A DNA stretch of 64,000 nt from Gemmatimonadota bacterium (GCA_003222195.1 QHVB01000030.1:186001-250000), one strand, 5' to 3'; counted from the stretch's first letter, positions 1 through 9,124 are shown. Translations and numbers: made by a program. The notes: generated from the letters alone by a model not told the origin.

Positions 1-2
1 GC

Positions 3-1682
3 GAGCACCAGGTCAGCGTCTTCGTCTTGACCGCGGCGCAAGACGTGCAGATCGCGGCCGTCGGCGCCGAGCCCTGGCCCGACCGGCCGCGGCAGCGCGA
101 TCACGAGCACTGGCAGGATGACGAACAGACCACGTGGCCGGCAGCCGCCTGGATCCTCGATGCGCGCACGCGGGCCGTCGTCTGGGACCTGCGGTCCGCC
201 GACACGCGTCGCGAATCGAACGGCCTGCGGCGCTTCTCGGGCAGTGTGCACCTGCCCTCGGGCACCTACGAGGCCCACTACGCGTCCTATCCCGCTTCCT
301 CTATTTCCTTCAATGGCGATCTCAAACTCAACCTGAACGACATCATTCGACTCGGCCGGCGTGCGAAGTATGGCGGCCCCTACGTCGAGACCGGCTTGTA
401 CAAGGAGTTCGGGTTGAAGATCACGGGTCCGGGCCGCGTCGCGTCTCAAGAAGACTTCGCCGCCGCGCGCTCGGCCTACACGGCGTCCGCGATCGCCACC
501 GTCGTGCCGGCACGCAACAGCACCGCGCGAAAGGGCTTTGAGATCACGCGCCCGACGCGGGTCGAGGTCTACGCGATCGGCGAGTTGTCGCTCGATGACG
601 AGTTCGACTATGGCTGGATCATGAACGTCGACACGCAGCAACGGATCTGGTCGATGACGTACGCGACGACCGATCCCGCGGGGGGTGCCGCCAAGAATCG
701 CATGGCGCACGAAACGCTGGAGCTCAAGCCGGGCCACTACGTCGCGTACTTTGTGTGCGACGACAGCCACAGTCCCGACGATTGGAATAACGTGCCCGCC
801 ACCGATCCCGAGTTCTGGGGGCTCACGCTGCGCGTTGCCGATCCCACCGCCCGAGCGTCCGTCAAGACGTTCGAGTACGAGCCCGTGCCGCAGGGTCAGA
901 CGATCGTCTCGCTCATCGGCATTCACGACGACGAGATGCGCTCGGCGGGCTTTGCGCTGCGACGGCCCATGGATGTCCACATCTATGCCATCGGCGAAGG
1001 CTTCACCGACCGCATGGCGGACTACGCGTGGATCGTCGACGAGGAGCAGCACAAGCGGATTTGGTCGATGAGCTACGCGAACACCGAGCACGCCGGCGGC
1101 GCTCGGAAGAACCGAGTGTTCGACGGGACGATCCACCTCGCGCCCGGGAATTACCTCGTCTACTACAAGAGCGACGACTCACACTCTTACAACAACTGGA
1201 ACGGCGCGCCCCCGGCCGAGGAGCGGTATTGGGGCGTGAGCCTCTTCCCGGCGAGCCGCCGCCTGAATCCCGCGGACGTCGGGCCCTTCATGCGCACCCG
1301 CGGCGCCGGCAACGATGCGACCGTCGCCCAGCTCACCCACATGGGCGACGAAGAGGATGCCCGAACCACATTCCAGCTGCCGCAGCAGACTCGGCTGCGC
1401 GTGCTCGTCATCGGCGAAGGCCGTGATGGCGAGATGTTCGACTACGGATGGATCGAGGACGCGGCCGGAAAGACGGTGTGGGAAATGAAGTACGACCAGA
1501 CCGATCCAGCCGGTGGCTCAGAGAAGAATCGGATGTTCGACGGCGTCGTCACCCTCCCTGCCGGGACCTACGCGTTGCGCTACCGTTCCGACGGCTCTCA
1601 CTCCTACCGCGACTGGAACGCCGACCCACCCGACGATCCCGAAAGTTGGGGCATCTCTGTGTTCCGAATGGCGAGGCCGTAG
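3..1682 (+). CDS. Repeat-containing beta-rich protein, 5' truncated at window edge
   Basis: The frame is open to the left edge, so the true start lies outside the window; an internal TTG at 27 is only a possible start. The visible part holds one degenerate and three clear copies of a roughly 100-residue unit, near nucleotides 27-460, 530-840, 945-1245 and 1365-1670. Each clear copy carries YAIGE or VIGEG, then a (F/Y)DYGWI or DYAWI segment, an IWSM/VWEM strand, AGG..KNR, a YxxxYxxDxSHS..(D/N)WN loop and a WG(I/V/L) ending. The pattern suggests repeated beta-sandwich modules. No family is recognised and no catalytic motif is seen. The gene ends 17 bp before etfB, but nothing links the functions. 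Confidence 0.8.
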   Translation, partial: EHQVSVFVLTAAQDVQIAAVGAEPWPDRPRQRDHEHWQDDEQTTWPAAAWILDARTRAVVWDLRSADTRRESNGLRRFSGSVHLPSGTYEAHYASYPASSISFNGDLKLNLNDIIRLGRRAKYGGPYVETGLYKEFGLKITGPGRVASQEDFAAARSAYTASAIATVVPARNSTARKGFEITRPTRVEVYAIGELSLDDEFDYGWIMNVDTQQRIWSMTYATTDPAGGAAKNRMAHETLELKPGHYVAYFVCDDSHSPDDWNNVPATDPEFWGLTLRVADPTARASVKTFEYEPVPQGQTIVSLIGIHDDEMRSAGFALRRPMDVHIYAIGEGFTDRMADYAWIVDEEQHKRIWSMSYANTEHAGGARKNRVFDGTIHLAPGNYLVYYKSDDSHSYNNWNGAPPAEERYWGVSLFPASRRLNPADVGPFMRTRGAGNDATVAQLTHMGDEEDARTTFQLPQQTRLRVLVIGEGRDGEMFDYGWIEDAAGKTVWEMKYDQTDPAGGSEKNRMFDGVVTLPAGTYALRYRSDGSHSYRDWNADPPDDPESWGISVFRMARP

Positions 1683-1699
1683 CGTAGCTTTCGGTCCTC

Positions 1700-2452
1700 A
1701 TGAAAATCGCAGTCTGCATCAAGCGCGTTCCCGATTCGGAAACGCGCGTCAAAATCGCGGCCGACGGCAAGAGCCTCGACGAAGCGGGGGTGAAGTTTGT
1801 CCTGAACCCCTACGATGAGTTTGCCGTCGAAGAGGCGTTGCGTCGCAAGGAGCAGGCGGGCGCCGGGGAAGTTGCGGTCTTCTGCCTCGGTCCCGCGGCC
1901 GCGCAGGAGACGATCCGCACGGCACTGGCGATGGGCGCGGATCGCGGGGTGCTGCTCTCGGTGGACAAGATTCCCGCCGATCCGCTCGAATCAGCCAAAG
2001 TCCTCGCCGCCGAGCTGAAAAGCTCGAGCTGGGATTTGATTCTCTTCGGTCGCATGGCCATTGACGACTACAACACCCAAGTCGGTACGCTCGTGGCTGA
2101 GCTGTTGGACCTGCCGTGTGTCAGCGCGGTCTCGCATCTGGACATCGAAGGGGCCAAAGGCGTTGCCGAACGCGAGATCGAAGGCGGCATCGAAGTCGTG
2201 GACTTTCCCCTTCCGGCCGTTCTCACCACCGATAAGGGACTCAACGAGCCGCGCTACCCGGCGCTCAAAGGCATCATGGCGGCCAAGAAGAAGCCGCTCG
2301 ACATCAAGCCTGTGCAGCCCGGGACCGGGACGCTCGAAATCGCCGCCCTGACGCCACCGCCTGCGCGGAAAGAGGGAAGGATCGTCGGGGAGGGAGCGGG
2401 GGCCGTTGGCGAGCTGGTGCGACTGCTGCGCGAAGAAGCCAAGGTCCTGTGA
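1700..2452 (+). CDS. etfB: Electron transfer flavoprotein subunit beta
   Basis: This is the small subunit of the heterodimeric electron transfer flavoprotein. ETF collects electrons from acyl-CoA and other FAD dehydrogenases and passes them to ETF:quinone oxidoreductase. At 250 residues it has the usual length. The opening MKIAVCIKRVPDSETRVKI and the later DLILFGRMAIDDYNTQVG match the beta-subunit AMP/FAD-binding signatures. The C-terminal stretch carries LTTDKGLNEPRYPALKGIM, the family's recognition-loop region. The stop overlaps the etfA GTG start by 4 bp (GTGA), so the two are translationally coupled and the third gene completes the electron-transfer unit. Confidence 0.96.
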   Translation: MKIAVCIKRVPDSETRVKIAADGKSLDEAGVKFVLNPYDEFAVEEALRRKEQAGAGEVAVFCLGPAAAQETIRTALAMGADRGVLLSVDKIPADPLESAKVLAAELKSSSWDLILFGRMAIDDYNTQVGTLVAELLDLPCVSAVSHLDIEGAKGVAEREIEGGIEVVDFPLPAVLTTDKGLNEPRYPALKGIMAAKKKPLDIKPVQPGTGTLEIAALTPPPARKEGRIVGEGAGAVGELVRLLREEAKVL

Positions 2453-3408
2453 CGACACTCGCGGTGCTGGAGCAGCGCGATGGCGCACTGCGCAAGATTT
2501 CCTTCGAGGTCGTCACCGGTGCCCAACGGCTCGGTCAGCCGGTGGAAGCCGTCGTCTGCGGAGCCGGTACCGTTCAGGGCGTCGACCAAGTCGCCAAATT
2601 CGGCGCGGACAAGATCGTTACACTCACCAATCCCGCATTCGCGAGATATGCACCCGAGGCATGCGCGCAGGCGCTGGCCGAGCGGGCGAAGCAGGGCGGG
2701 TATCGTGCCATCGTGTTCACGGCGAGCGCGACGGGGAAGGATCTCGCGCCACGGGTAGCGGCCAAACTCGGGGTAGCGGTCGCCGGCGATCTCACCGATC
2801 TGAACGCGGAGGGCGACGCTGTCGTCGTCACGCGGCCGGTGTATGCCGGCAAGGCGCTGTTGAAAGTGAAGGTGGCGTCCCAACCCGCCGTGCTCTCGTT
2901 GCGACCCAATGTGTTCACACCAGTGGAGCGGCCCAAGGCAGGGGCGAGCGAAACGGTCGCGGTAAACGTCGGGCCCGGCAGAGTGACTGTCCGCGAGATC
3001 AAAGCCGCGCCGGCCGGTACGCTTGATGTGGCCGAGGCCCAGGTGATCATTTCGGGAGGGCGTGGCCTGAAGGAGCCGGCCAATTTCAAGGTGCTGGAAG
3101 AGCTCGCGCACGCATTCGGCGGTCGGGCGGCGGTCGGGGCGTCGCGCGCCGTAGTGGACGCGGGATGGCGCGCCCATGCCGATCAAGTGGGGCAGACCGG
3201 CAAGACGGTGAGTCCATCGCTCTACATCGCGGTCGGAATCTCCGGCGCGATCCAGCATCTCGCCGGCATGCGGACATCAAAGGTGATCGTCGCAATCAAC
3301 AAGGACAAAGACGCGCCGATCTTCAAGGTCGCCGACTACGGCGTCGTAGGGGATTTGTTCGAGATCGTGCCGAAGCTCACCGAGGAGATTCGGAAGCTCC
3401 ATGGCTGA
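2449..3408 (+). CDS. etfA: Electron transfer flavoprotein subunit alpha
   Basis: This large ETF subunit binds the redox FAD. It has 319 residues and a GTG start overlapping the etfB stop. The C-terminal FAD-binding half begins near residue 195 with [12 protein letters not shown] and continues with [13 protein letters not shown], the [20 protein letters not shown] segment, [10 protein letters not shown] and [20 protein letters not shown], all diagnostic for EtfA. The N-terminal half supplies the interface with EtfB. The gene overlaps the next start by 8 bp. Its tight coupling to an ETF-quinone oxidoreductase argues for respiratory rather than bifurcating ETF, though that is inference. Confidence 0.97.
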   Translation: MTTLAVLEQRDGALRKISFEVVTGAQRLGQPVEAVVCGAGTVQGVDQVAKFGADKIVTLTNPAFARYAPEACAQALAERAKQGGYRAIVFTASATGKDLAPRVAAKLGVAVAGDLTDLNAEGDAVVVTRPVYAGKALLKVKVASQPAVLSLRPNVFTPVERPKAGASETVAVNVGPGRVTVREIKAAPAGTLDVAEAQVIISGGRGLKEPANFKVLEELAHAFGGRAAVGASRAVVDAGWRAHADQVGQTGKTVSPSLYIAVGISGAIQHLAGMRTSKVIVAINKDKDAPIFKVADYGVVGDLFEIVPKLTEEIRKLHG

Positions 3409-5020
3409 GATCGTCCCAGCCCAATATCAGCCAGCGCTCCCACTCGAAAAACTGATCATTCCTGACGGCGCCGCAGGTGCCGGGGATCGGATGGAGCTCG
3501 ACGTCCTGATCGTGGGCGCGGGCCCCGCCGGGCTCGCGTGCGCGATCGAGCTGGCCAGGCTGGCGAAGGCGGACGGCGCAGAGCTGAACATCGGCGTACT
3601 CGAAAAGGCCGAGGCGTTGGGCGAGCATTCGCTGTCGGGCGCCGTGGTGAATCCGCGCGCGTTTCGTGAGCTGTTCCCGGACGTGAAGGACGAAGACTTT
3701 CCATTCCGCCAGACTGTCACGAGGGAATCCGTCTATCTCCTGACGCAGCGCGGGAAGTTTCGACTACCGACGCCACCCACGATGCACAATCGCTCGTTCT
3801 ACATCGCGTCGCTGTGCGAGATCGTGCGCTGGCTCGGCGCCAAAGCAGAAGAGCTTGGCGTCAACGTGTTCACCGGATTTCCGGCGGCGCAGCTGCTGAC
3901 GCGCGAATCGACGGTGGCGGGTGTGCGGACGGCGCCGGCCGGGCTCGACCGTCAGGGCAATCCAACACCAGGCGGCACAGCGCCCAACGATCTCGTCGCG
4001 AAGGTTACCGCGTTGGCCGAGGGCACGCGGGGCCTGCTCGCGCAAGCGTGGTGCCAGTGGCAGCACGTGCCGTCGGAGAACCCCCAGATCTTCGCGCTCG
4101 GCGTGAAGGAGCTGTGGGAGACCAAACAGACGCTCGATCGCGTCATTCACACGTTGGGATGGCCGCTTCCGAAGGACGCGTTCGGCGGGAGCTTCGTCTA
4201 CCCGCTCGAGCCGAATCTCATCGCGTTGGGGCTGGTGGTGGGCCTCGACTACCGCGACGCGGCACTCGATGTGCACGTCCTGCTGCAACAATTCAAGCAC
4301 CATCCGCTGATGCGGGAGTTCCTGGCCGGTGGCGAAATGGTGGAATGGGGCGCCAAGACCATCCCCGAAGGCGGGTTCTATTCACTCCCCCAGCGGCGCG
4401 CGGGTGACGGCGTCGTGCTGCTCGGCGACGCTGCCGGATTCGTGGATGTGCCATCACTCAAGGGGATCCACTACGCGATGCAATCGGGGATCTACGCGGG
4501 CCGCGCCATCCTTCAGAATCTGAAAAACGGCACGAAACTCACGGAGTACGATCGGCTGGTCAATGCATCATACATCGCTCGCGACCTCTATCGCACCCGC
4601 AACATGCGGCTCGCCTTCCGCGACGGCTTCTACCTCGGCGGCTTGCAGGCGGGGCTGATGACGCTGACGGGAGGGCGATTCCCCGGGGGCAAGTACGAGA
4701 TGCACGCGGACGCGGATGTGCCGCGTACGCTGCGCTTCGCGCCGACGCGCCCCAGTGGAGTCAGCAAGGTGGACGCAGTCTTCAAGTCCGGAAACTCGAC
4801 ACGAGACTCGATCCCAAGCCATCTGATTGCGGCCCAGGACGTCTCAGGCGATGTCGCGCGGTTTTACTCGCATGTGTGCCCGGCCGGCGTCTACGAAGCG
4901 ACGGAGAACGGGCTGCGGATCAATGCGCCGAATTGTGTGGACTGCAAAGCGACGGATGTGCTAGGACCACGTTGGACGCCGCGCGAGGGGGGCAGTGGGC
5001 CGAGGTATAAACGGATGTAG
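3401..5020 (+). CDS. Electron transfer flavoprotein:quinone oxidoreductase (three-cysteine variant)
   Basis: This membrane-associated flavoprotein takes electrons from reduced ETF and reduces the quinone pool. The 539-residue product has an FAD dinucleotide fold at residues 28-60 (LIVGAGPAGLACAIELA) and the family segments HSLSGAVVNPRAFREL, HTLGWPLPKDAFGGSFVYP, GLVVGLDYRD and FKHHPLMREFL. The C-terminal iron-sulfur region keeps CPAGVYE and NCVDC. The residue where the fourth cluster cysteine normally lies (CxxCxxC) is threonine (CVDCKAT; codon ACG near 4947). Three of the four ligands are thus present and the cluster type is uncertain. The start overlaps etfA (ATGGCTGA), and the gene ends the ETF operon convergent with the MEDS genes. 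Confidence 0.95.
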   Translation: MAEIVPAQYQPALPLEKLIIPDGAAGAGDRMELDVLIVGAGPAGLACAIELARLAKADGAELNIGVLEKAEALGEHSLSGAVVNPRAFRELFPDVKDEDFPFRQTVTRESVYLLTQRGKFRLPTPPTMHNRSFYIASLCEIVRWLGAKAEELGVNVFTGFPAAQLLTRESTVAGVRTAPAGLDRQGNPTPGGTAPNDLVAKVTALAEGTRGLLAQAWCQWQHVPSENPQIFALGVKELWETKQTLDRVIHTLGWPLPKDAFGGSFVYPLEPNLIALGLVVGLDYRDAALDVHVLLQQFKHHPLMREFLAGGEMVEWGAKTIPEGGFYSLPQRRAGDGVVLLGDAAGFVDVPSLKGIHYAMQSGIYAGRAILQNLKNGTKLTEYDRLVNASYIARDLYRTRNMRLAFRDGFYLGGLQAGLMTLTGGRFPGGKYEMHADADVPRTLRFAPTRPSGVSKVDAVFKSGNSTRDSIPSHLIAAQDVSGDVARFYSHVCPAGVYEATENGLRINAPNCVDCKATDVLGPRWTPREGGSGPRYKRM

Positions 5021-5023
5021 CCG

Positions 5024-5806
5024 TTACGCGCGGTTGTCCCTGAAGTACTGGCGCGCGCGTTCGGCGAGCTGTGCGGTCGACATCGGTAGATTGCGCTTCA
5101 CCCACAGCATCGTGCGCTGGCCGCTCGGAAAGCGGCGCGCCCCCTCCTGCCGCGACACGCCCGCCATCTGCGTCAACGAGATGCCGAAGATCTCCTTGCT
5201 GGCCCGATCGAGCGCAACCCCAAACTGCTCGTCATCCGGCGTGCCCAGGATGTCGGTGTGGGTGCGGCCCAACTCCTCGAGCGGGCCGGCGTACGAGTAC
5301 TCGGACTGCGTATCCATCGTGTAGCCACAGTAGAGCGAGAATCGGTAGGTAGCGGCCAGGACATTCCAGAAGTCCTCGATCTGGATCGCGGCAGCGGTGT
5401 TCCCAGCTTGCCACAACGCATTCGTCAAATCGCTGTAGACCCGCGTGTCGCGACCCGATGGCTGGAGGCGCGACAGGGCAGGCGCCACCGCGTTCCGAAA
5501 CGGTACCCATTCCGGCTGGCCGCCGGCAACGATTTGTGCCGTGATCGCTCCAGCATCTAGGACGGACAGTTGTCCCGGATCGCGCAGCGAGTGTGGGCGG
5601 AATTTCCCCGCCGCCAGTCGTTCGAACAGCCGGTCCCGCTGATCGGCCCCCACGACGACCAGTACGCTGTCGCCGTGCTGCAAGCCCGCTTCGACGAATG
5701 CGAGCGCCGAATCGGTGAGCGTGTCGCGACGACGATCCTGGCCTTCGGCATCGCGGTGGAACTGGGCGAAGTGCCGCCCCGCCGGTGCGTCAACGAGGAG
5801 GGTCAT
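5024..5806 (-). CDS. MEDS-domain sensory protein, copy 2
   Basis: This 260-residue stand-alone protein resembles the MEDS (methanogen/methylotroph DcmR sensory) domain. The diagnostic HFAQFHRD near residue 12 is followed by AFVEAGLQHGDSVLVVV. Such domains usually sit in front of histidine kinases or DNA-binding domains and are thought to sense small molecules. Here no output domain is seen. Residues 200-260 form a tail (RRFPSGQRTMLWVKRNLP, then a short amphipathic helix) that is nearly shared with the upstream neighbour, so the pair arose by duplication. The start overlaps the stop of the upstream paralogue by 4 bp, giving a two-gene unit. Function is unknown beyond probable sensing or protein interaction. 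Confidence 0.85.
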   Translation of the reverse strand: MTLLVDAPAGRHFAQFHRDAEGQDRRRDTLTDSALAFVEAGLQHGDSVLVVVGADQRDRLFERLAAGKFRPHSLRDPGQLSVLDAGAITAQIVAGGQPEWVPFRNAVAPALSRLQPSGRDTRVYSDLTNALWQAGNTAAAIQIEDFWNVLAATYRFSLYCGYTMDTQSEYSYAGPLEELGRTHTDILGTPDDEQFGVALDRASKEIFGISLTQMAGVSRQEGARRFPSGQRTMLWVKRNLPMSTAQLAERARQYFRDNRA

Positions 5807-6597
5807 TTTGCGGCGGGGGAGTCTTCGTAGTAGCGGCGCGCCCGCTCCAGCACCGCACCACTGGCTGACGGCAGATTGCGCTTGACCCAGAGCATAGTGC
5901 GCTGGCCGCTGGGAAAGCGTTGCTCGCCGCTGTCGCGCCGGCGGGAGAATCCGACCATCTCCGAGAGCGGGACGCCGAACACGTCGCGGCTCGCGGCATC
6001 CAACGCCACCCGGAACCGCTCATCCTCGGCGGTCGCGAGAATGTCGGAGTGGGTCCGGCCGATCTCCTCGAGCGGTCCGGCGTAGGCTTGGTCGTGATGC
6101 ACGTCGAGCATGTAGCTGCAGAACAAGGAGAACGGATACAGCCGCGCGAGCTCGTTCCAGTACTCTTCGAGGCGAATGGCGGCTGCCTGTTTTCCTTCCT
6201 GCCATAGCAGGTCGACCATCCCGCTATACGCCCGCGTCGTCCCGCGCCCGAACGCCCGCAGCCGCTCGAAGATGGAGGCCAGCGCGTGGCGAAAATCTTG
6301 CCAATCGGGCGTGTCGTTCCGCAAGAACTTGCGCAGGGTCAACTCGGCATCGTGCAGCTCGAGCCGCCCGGACTTGAGGAACATGCTGGGATCGAGATCG
6401 TCCGCCCGCAGCCGCGTGAGGAAGAGGTCGGTGTGCTGCGGAGTCGCGATGACCACAACTCCGTTGCCGCGCCGCAGGCCCGTCCCCAGGTAGATCGTGA
6501 CGGCATCGGCGAGGTCCTGCGGGTCGCGGTGTAGCTGCGCGAAGTGCCGGTTCACCGGAGCTTCGGTCAGCAGGTCACGGACGAGGGGAGCGGCCAT
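5803..6597 (-). CDS. MEDS-domain sensory protein, copy 1
   Basis: The first gene of a tandem MEDS pair encodes 264 residues. The MEDS signature HFAQLHRDPQDLADAV is near residue 18, then GTGLRRGNGVVVIATPQHTD. The middle part (WNELARLYPFSLFCSYML, GPLEEIGRTHSDIL) and the C-terminal FPSGQRTMLWVKRNLPSA tail match the downstream paralogue closely, while the N-terminal region has diverged more. No kinase, HTH or other output domain is present. A partner encoded elsewhere, or an anti-anti-sigma-like role, is possible but not shown. The 139 bp upstream separate it from marC and include a 22-bp palindrome. Confidence 0.85.
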   Translation of the reverse strand: MAAPLVRDLLTEAPVNRHFAQLHRDPQDLADAVTIYLGTGLRRGNGVVVIATPQHTDLFLTRLRADDLDPSMFLKSGRLELHDAELTLRKFLRNDTPDWQDFRHALASIFERLRAFGRGTTRAYSGMVDLLWQEGKQAAAIRLEEYWNELARLYPFSLFCSYMLDVHHDQAYAGPLEEIGRTHSDILATAEDERFRVALDAASRDVFGVPLSEMVGFSRRRDSGEQRFPSGQRTMLWVKRNLPSASGAVLERARRYYEDSPAAK

Positions 6598-6707
6598 CTA
6601 TCGCGTCACAGGGAAAGCCGGGAGAACACGCATACCGCGAAACAATAGAGGGACCCCGCAGCCCGACAATCCTTCTTCAGGCGGATTTTTGCAGTTCGCG
6701 GTTTCAA

Positions 6708-6729
6708 TCCGATGGACTAGTCCATCGGA
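6708..6729. repeat. 22-bp perfect palindrome downstream of marC
   Basis: TCCGATGGAC followed by TAGTCCATCGGA reads identically on both strands over 22 bp. It lies 7 bp past the marC stop on the minus strand and about 110 bp upstream of the first MEDS gene. The RNA could form an 11-bp stem with almost no loop and no following T-run, so a terminator is doubtful. A dimeric regulator's operator for the MEDS pair is an alternative. The remaining 6598-6736 sequence shows no gene. Confidence 0.5.
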
Positions 6730-6736
6730 GCGAAGC

Positions 6737-7363
6737 TCAGCGAAAGCTCGACTTGATGCCGTCGATGATGAACTGGACAGCGATGGCGCACAGCACAAGC
6801 CCCATGAGGCGCGTCAGAATGCGCATTCCGGTTTGCCCGAGGCGCCGTTCGACCATCGTGGCCGCCGAGAGCACCAGGAAGGTGATCAACGCGGTCAGGA
6901 CGATGGACACGTACACCGCCGCCGTCGCGGCGACCGACTTGGCGCCGAGCGCGAGGACCATCACCGTCGAGATCGCGCCGGGGCCTGCCAGCATCGGCAC
7001 GCCGAGCGGCATGATGCCGATGTCTTCCTTCTGGATGCCCTCGGCCTTCTCGACGGGCGTTTCCCGCTGCTGGCTCCGCCGGGCCTGGACCATGTCGAGC
7101 GCGTTGAGGCCGATCAGCACGCCACCCGCGATCTTGAACGCACCGATCGTGATGCCAAAGATCTTGAAGATCAAGCTGCCGCCCAGCGCGAACGCGATGA
7201 GCGTGATGGCGCAGGTCCACGCGCCGCGGCGGGCGAGGACCCGGCGCTGCTCTGGCGAGTCGCGGGCGGTCATCGCGAGGAACGTGGGGATGACCGCGAA
7301 CGGATCCACAATGAACAGGATCGATGTGAAGATGAGGAGCAGCTCCATCACGCGCTGATTCAC
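6737..7363 (-). CDS. MarC family (UPF0056) integral membrane protein
   Basis: This 208-residue protein has about six hydrophobic segments. It matches the MarC/YhgN family in length and motifs: FIVDPFAVIPTFLAMT near the N-terminus, KIFGITIGAFKIAGGVLIG, and GIMPLGVPMLAGPGAISTVM. MarC was once linked to multiple antibiotic resistance, but the family's real substrate is not established. The GTG start overlaps the stop of the M61 peptidase gene; an ATG five codons later (position 7348) is an alternative start. It is the last gene of the long overlapping minus-strand run. Confidence 0.93.
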   Translation of the reverse strand: MNQRVMELLLIFTSILFIVDPFAVIPTFLAMTARDSPEQRRVLARRGAWTCAITLIAFALGGSLIFKIFGITIGAFKIAGGVLIGLNALDMVQARRSQQRETPVEKAEGIQKEDIGIMPLGVPMLAGPGAISTVMVLALGAKSVAATAAVYVSIVLTALITFLVLSAATMVERRLGQTGMRILTRLMGLVLCAIAVQFIIDGIKSSFR

Positions 7364-9123
7364 CGCGTCGCTCCTCCCCGCGTGAGCCCCGCGCGAATGC
7401 GCCCCATCTTCGCGGTTTGCGCCGGCAGATCGCGCAGCCGTGCGCGCAGGCGTTGATACCTGCTCGCCCGGAACCGGATCGTGCGGGGCTGGTCGTCATG
7501 CACGACCTCCACGACCACACTGGCGCCGGGACGGAGCGGGCGCACGGCAGCGGTGACGTCGGTCCCATCGATGATCTCGCGGCCGTTGATGCGAACCAGG
7601 TCATCGCCCGTCCGGAGGCCGGCGCTCAACGCGGCGCTGCCCGGCGCGGCCACCGCGCGCCAGCGGCCGCCCTGAACAGCAGGGGGCAGCGAGCCGATCC
7701 GCGCGTCGACGGCGGGCTCCGTGGTGAACGCGACGCGCCAGCCGGCCGCCTGCAGGTAGTTGTTCCACGGGATCTCGGTCACCCCGCTCACATGCAGTCG
7801 CCAGAACTCCGCGAAGTCGCATCCCGTCGCGCTGCGCACGGCCGTCAGCAGCTGGTCCCGCGTGAAGCCGTGCGCGCCTGCGTAATGCTCCAGGAGATAG
7901 CGCATGACGTCGTCGAGCGACTTCGCGTTGTCGGTGGAATCGCGGATCGCGAGATCGAGCAGAAATCCCAGCAGCTCGCCCTGGAGATAATAGGAGATCG
8001 TCACGCCCTGGTTGACGGCCGGCGCATCCCAGGTGGTCGACGACGACCGTTCCGGAGCGATCATGAGATGCGCGGGATCGCCCTGGAGATTCTCGATCGA
8101 TGTCGCGAGCCGGCGCGCGAAGTCGGCGGGTGAGTTGAGCCCGGCACGCGCGAGAATCACGTCGGCGTAGTAATCGGTGACGCCCTCGCTCCACCACAGA
8201 TTGACCGTGCGCACTTCGTGCTCGTAATCGAATGGGCCGAGCTCGATCGGCCGGATGCGCTTCACATTCCAGGCGTGGAAGAATTCGTGCGCGCTGACCG
8301 TCTGGGCACCGCGTGGATTGCGCGCGAGGATTTCGGTCTTGACTCCGATCGTCGTCGAATTGGCGTGTTCGAGTCCACCGCCGCGGCCGCCGACGAAGAT
8401 GTAGGTGTAGTCCTGGTAGGGTGCGGCGCCGAAAATGTCGATCGCGGTCGTCGAAATGCGCCGCAGCATGTTCACGAAGGCGGTTGGGGCGGAGGCGCGG
8501 CCGCCGGCGAGATCGACGACGGCGCGGTGCGGCGTGCCGGCGGCAGTGAAAGGATAGGACAGGAAGTGGCCGAGCAGCATGGGTGAGTCGATAAATACAT
8601 CGTAATTTGGCGCCGTGTAGGTCGTGCTATCGCTGGTGGCGGGCGCAAGCCCGGTGGCGATCCGCCATCGGGGAGGGAGCTGGAACGCGACGCGCGCCGG
8701 CAGCTGCTTCCAGCCGTCGAGGTACATGAACGTGCGTGGTCCGTCCACCATGCCGGACGTCGTCCGCAGGAACCAGCGATTGTTCGGGCGGCGCCACGCG
8801 ACCGAATCGCGGAGACCGGCGGCGTAGCGCACCGTGATCGAAGGCTTGCCCCGCGTGTCGATCACCCACGAGTTCGGCGAATCCCGACGAACCGCCAGGC
8901 GAGCGTCCGCGGATGAGGCCTCGAATCCGGTGATGTTCTCACCCGAGTTCATGAGAACATAGGCCCCCGGTGCCCACGCCGGGATGACGAGGCGGCTCGG
9001 GTTAGGGGGATGGATGATCTGCAGTTCGACGAGATACGCGGAGCGATCGTTCGGAACGGTAAGTCTGAAGGACAGCTGTGGAGCTGAATCTTGCGCGACG
9101 AGCGCGAGAAGTACCGCGAGCAA
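7360..9123 (-). CDS. M61 family metallopeptidase with PDZ domain
   Basis: This secreted or periplasmic zinc aminopeptidase belongs to the M61 (glycyl aminopeptidase-like) family. The 587-residue product opens with a short signal peptide (LLAVLLALVAQDSA) from a TTG start. An N-terminal beta domain follows, then the catalytic HEFFHAWNVKRIRP (HExxH) with the downstream zinc glutamate in WWSEGVTDYYAD, and a C-terminal PDZ domain near residues 470-560 (GLRTGDDLVRINGREI). These are the usual domains in the usual order. The gene overlaps marC and is 1 bp from the cyclase stop. Its exact peptide substrate cannot be read from the sequence. Confidence 0.93.
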   Translation of the reverse strand: MLAVLLALVAQDSAPQLSFRLTVPNDRSAYLVELQIIHPPNPSRLVIPAWAPGAYVLMNSGENITGFEASSADARLAVRRDSPNSWVIDTRGKPSITVRYAAGLRDSVAWRRPNNRWFLRTTSGMVDGPRTFMYLDGWKQLPARVAFQLPPRWRIATGLAPATSDSTTYTAPNYDVFIDSPMLLGHFLSYPFTAAGTPHRAVVDLAGGRASAPTAFVNMLRRISTTAIDIFGAAPYQDYTYIFVGGRGGGLEHANSTTIGVKTEILARNPRGAQTVSAHEFFHAWNVKRIRPIELGPFDYEHEVRTVNLWWSEGVTDYYADVILARAGLNSPADFARRLATSIENLQGDPAHLMIAPERSSSTTWDAPAVNQGVTISYYLQGELLGFLLDLAIRDSTDNAKSLDDVMRYLLEHYAGAHGFTRDQLLTAVRSATGCDFAEFWRLHVSGVTEIPWNNYLQAAGWRVAFTTEPAVDARIGSLPPAVQGGRWRAVAAPGSAALSAGLRTGDDLVRINGREIIDGTDVTAAVRPLRPGASVVVEVVHDDQPRTIRFRASRYQRLRARLRDLPAQTAKMGRIRAGLTRGGATR

Positions 9124-9124
9124 C

